From JAWXUC01 sp044432975 (lineage in GTDB: Bacteria; Pseudomonadota; Alphaproteobacteria; RF32; CAG-239), in the NCBI GenBank assembly GCA_044432975.1, contig JAWXUC010000003.1:1-64000 (forward strand): a DNA stretch of 64,000 bases, in the 5' to 3' direction. This document shows, in pieces, positions 60,530 through 64,000 of this stretch. The notes under the pieces were generated by a model. That model saw nothing but the letters and a program-made list of their open reading frames with translations, was not told where the DNA came from and searched no databases. A program made the position numbers and the translations under genes. Each line of letters begins with the position of its first letter. The stretch's first letter is position 1.

Positions 60530-61891
60530 ATGGCAGTTAAATCGATGGAAGAATTAGTAGCGCTTTGCAAAAGACGCGGATTTGTTTTTCAAGGATCAGA
60601 AATTTATGGCGGACTTAAAGGAACTTATGACTTGGGACCTTTAGGTGTGGAATTAAAAAAGAACATCAGAAACGCATGGTGGAAATCTTTAGTTTATGAA
60701 AGAGATGATATTGAAGGCGTTGAATGCTCTCACCTATCAGCACCTCTAGTTTGGAAGTACTCAGGGCATGAAGATACTTTTTCTGACCCATTAGTTGATT
60801 GCAAAAAATGCAAAGGCAGGTTCAGAGCTGACCATTTAACAGACAACAAATGCCCTGCTTGCGGTTCTACAGAGTTAACAGAACCTCGTCCATTTATGTT
60901 GATGATGAAAACAAACGTTGGACCTGTTGATGATGGTTCATCTTTTGCATATTTGCGTGCAGAAACTGCTCAAGGTACATATTTGAATTTTAAGAATGTT
61001 TTAGATTCTACAGCTCGCAAGATTCCTTTTGGAATTGCTCAACATGGAAAATCTTTCAGAAATGAAATTACACCTCGTAACTTCTTATTCCGTCAACGTG
61101 AATTTGAACAAGCTGAAATGCAATTTTTTGTAGAGCCTGGTACAGACGAAGCCTGGTTTGAAGAATGGAAAAAAACTCGTCTTGATTGGTGGGTGAAACT
61201 TGGCATTGCTAAAGATAATTTAAGAACTACAAAACATGAAACTTTAGCTCACTATGCTAAAGCTGCTGAAGATATTGAATATAACTTCCCTTGGGGATTT
61301 GATGAAATTGAAGGTATTCACAATCGCCAAGATTTTGACCTTGGTTCTCATACAAAAAATCAAGAAGAGTTTGACATTAAAGCTAAAGTTATGAAAAACG
61401 TAGATTCTACTACAAAAATGGCTTATACAGATCAAGTTAAAAATGAAACTTATATTCCATTTGTAATTGAAACAGCATCTGGTTTAGACAGAGCTATGAT
61501 TGTTTTCTTAAATGAAGCTTATAACGAAGAAACTTTAGCAAATGGTGAAACTCGTGTTGTTTTGAAACTAAACAAAAAGCTTTCTCCAATCAAAGTTGCT
61601 ATTGTTCCATTGAAGAAAAACAATGAAGCTATTATGGAAAAATGCCATGAAATTAAAAACAATTTGTTAAAATTGGGTATTGGTAGAGTTTCTTTAGAAA
61701 ATATAGGTAACATTGGTAAAGCTTATCGTCGTCATGATGAAATTGGTACTCCAATTTGTATTACTGTTGACTTTGACACAATAGAACAAAGCCCTGCTAG
61801 TGTTACAATAAGAGACAGAGACACAATGGAACAACACCGTGTTAATATTGATGAATTAGAAACTTATATCAAAGATTATTTTCACGATTAA
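60530..61891 (+). CDS. glyS: Glycyl-tRNA synthetase, dimeric (alpha2) type
   Basis: 453 residues. Start MEELVALCKRRGFVFQGSEIYGGLKGTYDLGPLGVELK is the alpha2-type GlyRS pattern, with a four-cysteine zinc site (CKKCKG...CPACG, ~85-113), class II motif 2 FRNEITPRNFLFRQREFEQAE and a C-terminal anticodon domain. Most alphaproteobacteria instead use the alpha2beta2 GlyQ/GlyS enzyme, so this type may have been acquired. SD AAAAAGGAG. Confidence 0.95.
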   Translation: MAVKSMEELVALCKRRGFVFQGSEIYGGLKGTYDLGPLGVELKKNIRNAWWKSLVYERDDIEGVECSHLSAPLVWKYSGHEDTFSDPLVDCKKCKGRFRADHLTDNKCPACGSTELTEPRPFMLMMKTNVGPVDDGSSFAYLRAETAQGTYLNFKNVLDSTARKIPFGIAQHGKSFRNEITPRNFLFRQREFEQAEMQFFVEPGTDEAWFEEWKKTRLDWWVKLGIAKDNLRTTKHETLAHYAKAAEDIEYNFPWGFDEIEGIHNRQDFDLGSHTKNQEEFDIKAKVMKNVDSTTKMAYTDQVKNETYIPFVIETASGLDRAMIVFLNEAYNEETLANGETRVVLKLNKKLSPIKVAIVPLKKNNEAIMEKCHEIKNNLLKLGIGRVSLENIGNIGKAYRRHDEIGTPICITVDFDTIEQSPASVTIRDRDTMEQHRVNIDELETYIKDYFHD

Positions 61892-61910
61892 TTATTAATC
61901 GGTCGCCTAA

Positions 61911-61937
61911 AAAGAGTTGCTAAAAATGCAACTCTTT
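61911..61937 (+). terminator. Terminator of glyS
   Basis: AAAGAGTTGC-TAAAAAT-GCAACTCTTT, a perfect 10-bp stem, then T/C run. Confidence 0.88.
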
Positions 61938-62137
61938 TCTTTTATATTTTACTTTGCAATTGTAAGGCTGAGCTTATACCCTCCTATATGCACTGTCGTT
62001 TTAAAATCAACTAACGAAGTAACTACACTATTGTCCACCACTGTCAGGTAAAAATCTTAAATGTTTTTACAAAAATCAAAAAATACAAAATGTAACGCGA
62101 TAAGTGTTTAAAAAACAATGATAGTTATGTATTTATC

Positions 62138-62220
62138 GTCATTGTGGGCTTGACCCGCAATCTTGTCAAAAAATATAGTTGTATAAAAACAACTGGATTG
62201 CGGATCAAGCCCGCAATGAC
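62138..62220. repeat. Inverted pair of TCATTGCGGGCTTGA repeats
   Basis: GTCATTGTGGGCTTGACCCGCAATC and its inverted partner GGATTGCGGATCAAGCCCGCAATGAC around a ~30-nt centre. Each arm also folds on itself. Rest of the 61938-62303 gap shows no gene. Confidence 0.75.
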
Positions 62221-62303
62221 ATTTTTTGTTGTTTTTGCTTTTGAGTTTCAACGGGTTATTATTTTTAGAGGTTTGCAAAAGATTTAAAATCTTTACAAAA
62301 AAA

Positions 62304-62327
62304 GGTACCTATAAAAATATAGGTACC
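62304..62327 (-). terminator. Terminator of the 62349 gene
   Basis: GGTACCTAT / ATAGGTACC; on the minus strand it is followed by a run of Ts. Confidence 0.82.
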
Positions 62328-62348
62328 CGATAAAGACTAAACTAAGAA

Positions 62349-62993
62349 TCACTTCTTGTTAAGATATCCTTGAATATACTCACTTGTATATTCGCCGATT
62401 GAACAATAGCGCATCTGCCAAAAGTTTGTTGAAGCAACATTTAATTTGCTAGTTAAGCTTGCCACAGCTTTTTCCCATTTAGGAATGTTCTTGGCAGAAC
62501 TTGTTTGCAAATGACCTCGATCTGAATCGAAAAGACGAGCAACTAAAGTGCCATCTGGAGAAAGTTTTAGATAAATTCTCAAATGAACTTTATAAAAACG
62601 AGCCACATCTTCAATAATCTCTTGAGCATTTTGAATCCAACTGTCAATGTCGTCTACATTCTCAACTTCAAATCCTGCAACCCTAGTAAGATAGCGCTTG
62701 TGAAAAGCTTCTCTTTGTGGGAGGGTTGACTTATGCTCTTCAAGAACGTAAATTGTATCAACCGTTTTCATTGAAATGAGACTATGAAGCATTTCTACAA
62801 CAGGGCCATTTTTCCATGTCATGCTGTCAACAATCAAACTTTGTTCAATTCCATTGTCTGAAATTTTCCAACCTTGGCAAAGAATTTGTTCGCGCCCAAA
62901 AAGAATTGCCCGAAGACTTTTTTCCAACTCTGGTGAATAATTCATCAGTGCATAAATCTTAGCTTCCGCTTTTGTGTTTTGTGCCTTTTTCAT
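62349..62993 (-). CDS. Protein of unknown function, no Shine-Dalgarno
   Basis: 214 residues from the ATG at 62993 (MKKAQNTKAEAK), chosen by analogy with the other SD-less genes; an ATG at 63026 extends it by 11 residues. IYALMNYSPELEKSLRAILFGREQILCQGW and ARFYKVHLRIYLKLSPDGTLVARLFDSD suggest an alpha/beta protein, perhaps host-interaction or viral in origin, but no family is recognised. It has its own A/T leader and terminator. Confidence 0.65.
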   Translation of the reverse strand: MKKAQNTKAEAKIYALMNYSPELEKSLRAILFGREQILCQGWKISDNGIEQSLIVDSMTWKNGPVVEMLHSLISMKTVDTIYVLEEHKSTLPQREAFHKRYLTRVAGFEVENVDDIDSWIQNAQEIIEDVARFYKVHLRIYLKLSPDGTLVARLFDSDRGHLQTSSAKNIPKWEKAVASLTSKLNVASTNFWQMRYCSIGEYTSEYIQGYLNKK

Positions 62994-63167
62994 AACGAAA
63001 TGTTTTAAATAATTTTGTAGCATCAAATTTAAGAATTATCATAACGTGCCATTTCATGATAACCTATATATTTTTTACTTAATAATTTCTATAAAATTTA
63101 AATGTAGGAGGAGATTATAACTTTAAATAATAAAGTCAACCTCTTTTTTTTATTATATGCAAAAAAA

Positions 63168-63190
63168 ACACTGAGGGGTGAACTCAGTGT
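63168..63190 (-). terminator. Terminator of rplS
   Basis: ACACTGAG-GGGTGAA-CTCAGTGT. On the minus strand a T run follows. Confidence 0.88.
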
Positions 63191-63196
63191 TTTTAG

Positions 63197-63223
63197 AGGG
63201 ATGCCGAGGGCGTTGTTCCCTAC
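63197..63223. repeat. Palindromic GTAGGG repeat between rplS and its terminator
   Basis: GGGATGCCGAGGGCGTTGTTCCCTAC, same family as 11470 and 53974. Confidence 0.7.
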
Positions 63224-63227
63224 GTTA

Positions 63228-63629
63228 TTATCCGTTCTTTTTTGCTTCTTCACGAGCTTTTGCTGCTGCAGTCAAATCGTCTGCAATACGAGCAGAACGA
63301 CCACGCAATGCGCGTAAGAAGTATAATTTTGCACGGCGAACTTTACCAATTCTTGTTACATCAATTTTTGCAACATTTGGAGAATAAAGTGGGAATACTC
63401 TTTCTACACCTTCACCGAAAGAAATTTTTCTAACTGTAAAAGCAGAATTGATACCGTCATTTTTACGAGCGATACAAATACCTTCATAAACCTGAATACG
63501 TTCACGTTCACCTTCTTTAACTTTTACATGTACTTTTAAGCTATCACCAGCTTTAAAGTTTGGAACAGATTTGCCTTCTGTTAATTTAGCAATTTGTTCA
63601 TTTTCTAATGTTTTTAATAAATTTGTCAT
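63228..63629 (-). CDS. rplS: Ribosomal protein bL19
   Basis: 133 residues: FKAGDSLKVHVKVKEGERERIQVYEGICIARKNDG, ERVFPLYSPNVAKIDVTRIGKVRRAKLYFLRALRGRSARI, the standard bL19 pattern with an extra C-terminal alanine/lysine tail. It sits at the 30S-50S interface. Directly follows trmD in the usual rpsP-rimM-trmD-rplS order. Confidence 0.97.
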   Translation of the reverse strand: MTNLLKTLENEQIAKLTEGKSVPNFKAGDSLKVHVKVKEGERERIQVYEGICIARKNDGINSAFTVRKISFGEGVERVFPLYSPNVAKIDVTRIGKVRRAKLYFLRALRGRSARIADDLTAAAKAREEAKKNG

Positions 63630-63642
63630 TGTATTTTCCTTT

Positions 63643-64000
63643 TTATTTGCCGTTTTTATAATCTGTACTTTCTATAAAGTCAAGATATTTTTTGTACAAA
63701 TCTGGCCTTTTTTGCTTTGTTATGTTAAGAGATTGTTGGTGCCTAAAATCATTTATGTTTTTGTGGTGTCCGCTAAACAAAATTTCTGGAACTTTTTGCC
63801 CATCCCATTCAACTGGACGAGTATATTGATGATGCTCTAACAAAAAGTTTTCAAAACTTTCATTTTCAATAGAAGCACTATTACCTAAAACACTTGGCAA
63901 CAATCTTATAACAGCATCACAAACAATTAATGCTGCCTGATCACCACCTGTTAAGACATAATCTCCGATTGATAATTCTTCTACTTCAAAAGCATCTAAA
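63643..64000 (-). CDS. trmD: tRNA (guanine37-N1)-methyltransferase, C-terminal part
   Basis: The minus-strand frame is open from the right edge to the stop at 63643. It reads LSIGDYVLTGGDQAALIVCDAVIRLLPSVLGN, the TrmD trefoil-knot core with the SAM-binding IGDYVLTGG, then YTRPVEWDGQKVPEILFSGHH and the C-terminal helical domain. It methylates G37 of tRNAs reading CNN codons. The 86-codon internal start is not the real start; the gene continues beyond the window. Confidence 0.93.
   Translation of the reverse strand, partial: LDAFEVEELSIGDYVLTGGDQAALIVCDAVIRLLPSVLGNSASIENESFENFLLEHHQYTRPVEWDGQKVPEILFSGHHKNINDFRHQQSLNITKQKRPDLYKKYLDFIESTDYKNGK

Overview
The window is AT-rich chromosomal DNA (low G+C, roughly 30% by eye), coding densely on both strands. 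Several genes point to Alphaproteobacteria: a cysteine-free L31, ihfA followed by a MerR-type gene, a short LptM-type lipoprotein ending in a tyrosine/proline motif, an XRE regulator and an S24-like regulator of alphaproteobacterial type, and a trmD-rplS pair. The low G+C, the many short palindromic repeats, and the secreted-protein families fit the uncultured host-associated (gut) low-GC alphaproteobacteria. That placement is inference, because there is no 16S gene here.

Layout. 1-9.6 kb: a diguanylate cyclase running off the left edge, a flavin reductase, rpmE/serS, trpS/rdgB, two related secreted proteins, a lipoprotein hydrolase and a HAD protein. 9.6-14.8 kb: a Bat-type VWA/TPR operon on the minus strand with a TlpA-like thioredoxin upstream. 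14.9-17.9 kb: an LptM-like lipoprotein followed by a TerY-type VWA, PP2C phosphatase and kinase triad. 18-20 kb: an ECF-type sigma factor with a small membrane protein and a Spy/CpxP-like periplasmic protein. 20-27.7 kb: regulators, gltX, two tandem-repeat arrays, an unassigned structured RNA ending in a terminator, a DnaJ-like protein and a PilT/DotB-like ATPase. 27.9-39.2 kb: a compact podovirus-type structural and lysis cluster with a repressor, but no integrase or replication genes, bracketed by two copies of a MITE-like element with 5-bp target duplications. 39.5-49.6 kb: an AAA/CYTH fusion, tRNA-Ala(GGC), membrane proteins, dnaE and a TolC-like lipoprotein. 50.3-53.9 kb: a complete diversity-generating retroelement (DGR). 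53.9-54.9 kb: a dense field of palindromic repeats. 54.9-64 kb: glmS, ihfA, a MerR gene, a nucleoside-hydrolase-like gene, an orphan HigA-like antitoxin, a dimer-type glycyl-tRNA synthetase, rplS and partial trmD.

The most important system is the DGR. On the minus strand the order is variable protein 2, avd, template repeat (TR), reverse transcriptase, then variable protein 1. The 129-bp TR differs from variable repeat 1 at 13 positions, all adenines on the coding strand, and from variable repeat 2 at 15 positions, 13 of them adenines. Both target proteins have signal peptides and a C-terminal DUF1566/C-type-lectin-like domain, so the element appears to diversify two secreted or surface-exposed binding proteins. 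An 8-9 bp hairpin follows both variable repeats but not the TR. A perfect 19-bp inverted repeat brackets the TR.

The phage cluster holds terminase, portal, scaffold, capsid, two tail-tube-like proteins, holin and SleB-type hydrolase. It may be a decayed podoviral prophage or a domesticated particle or gene-transfer-agent-like locus. The sequence alone does not decide this.
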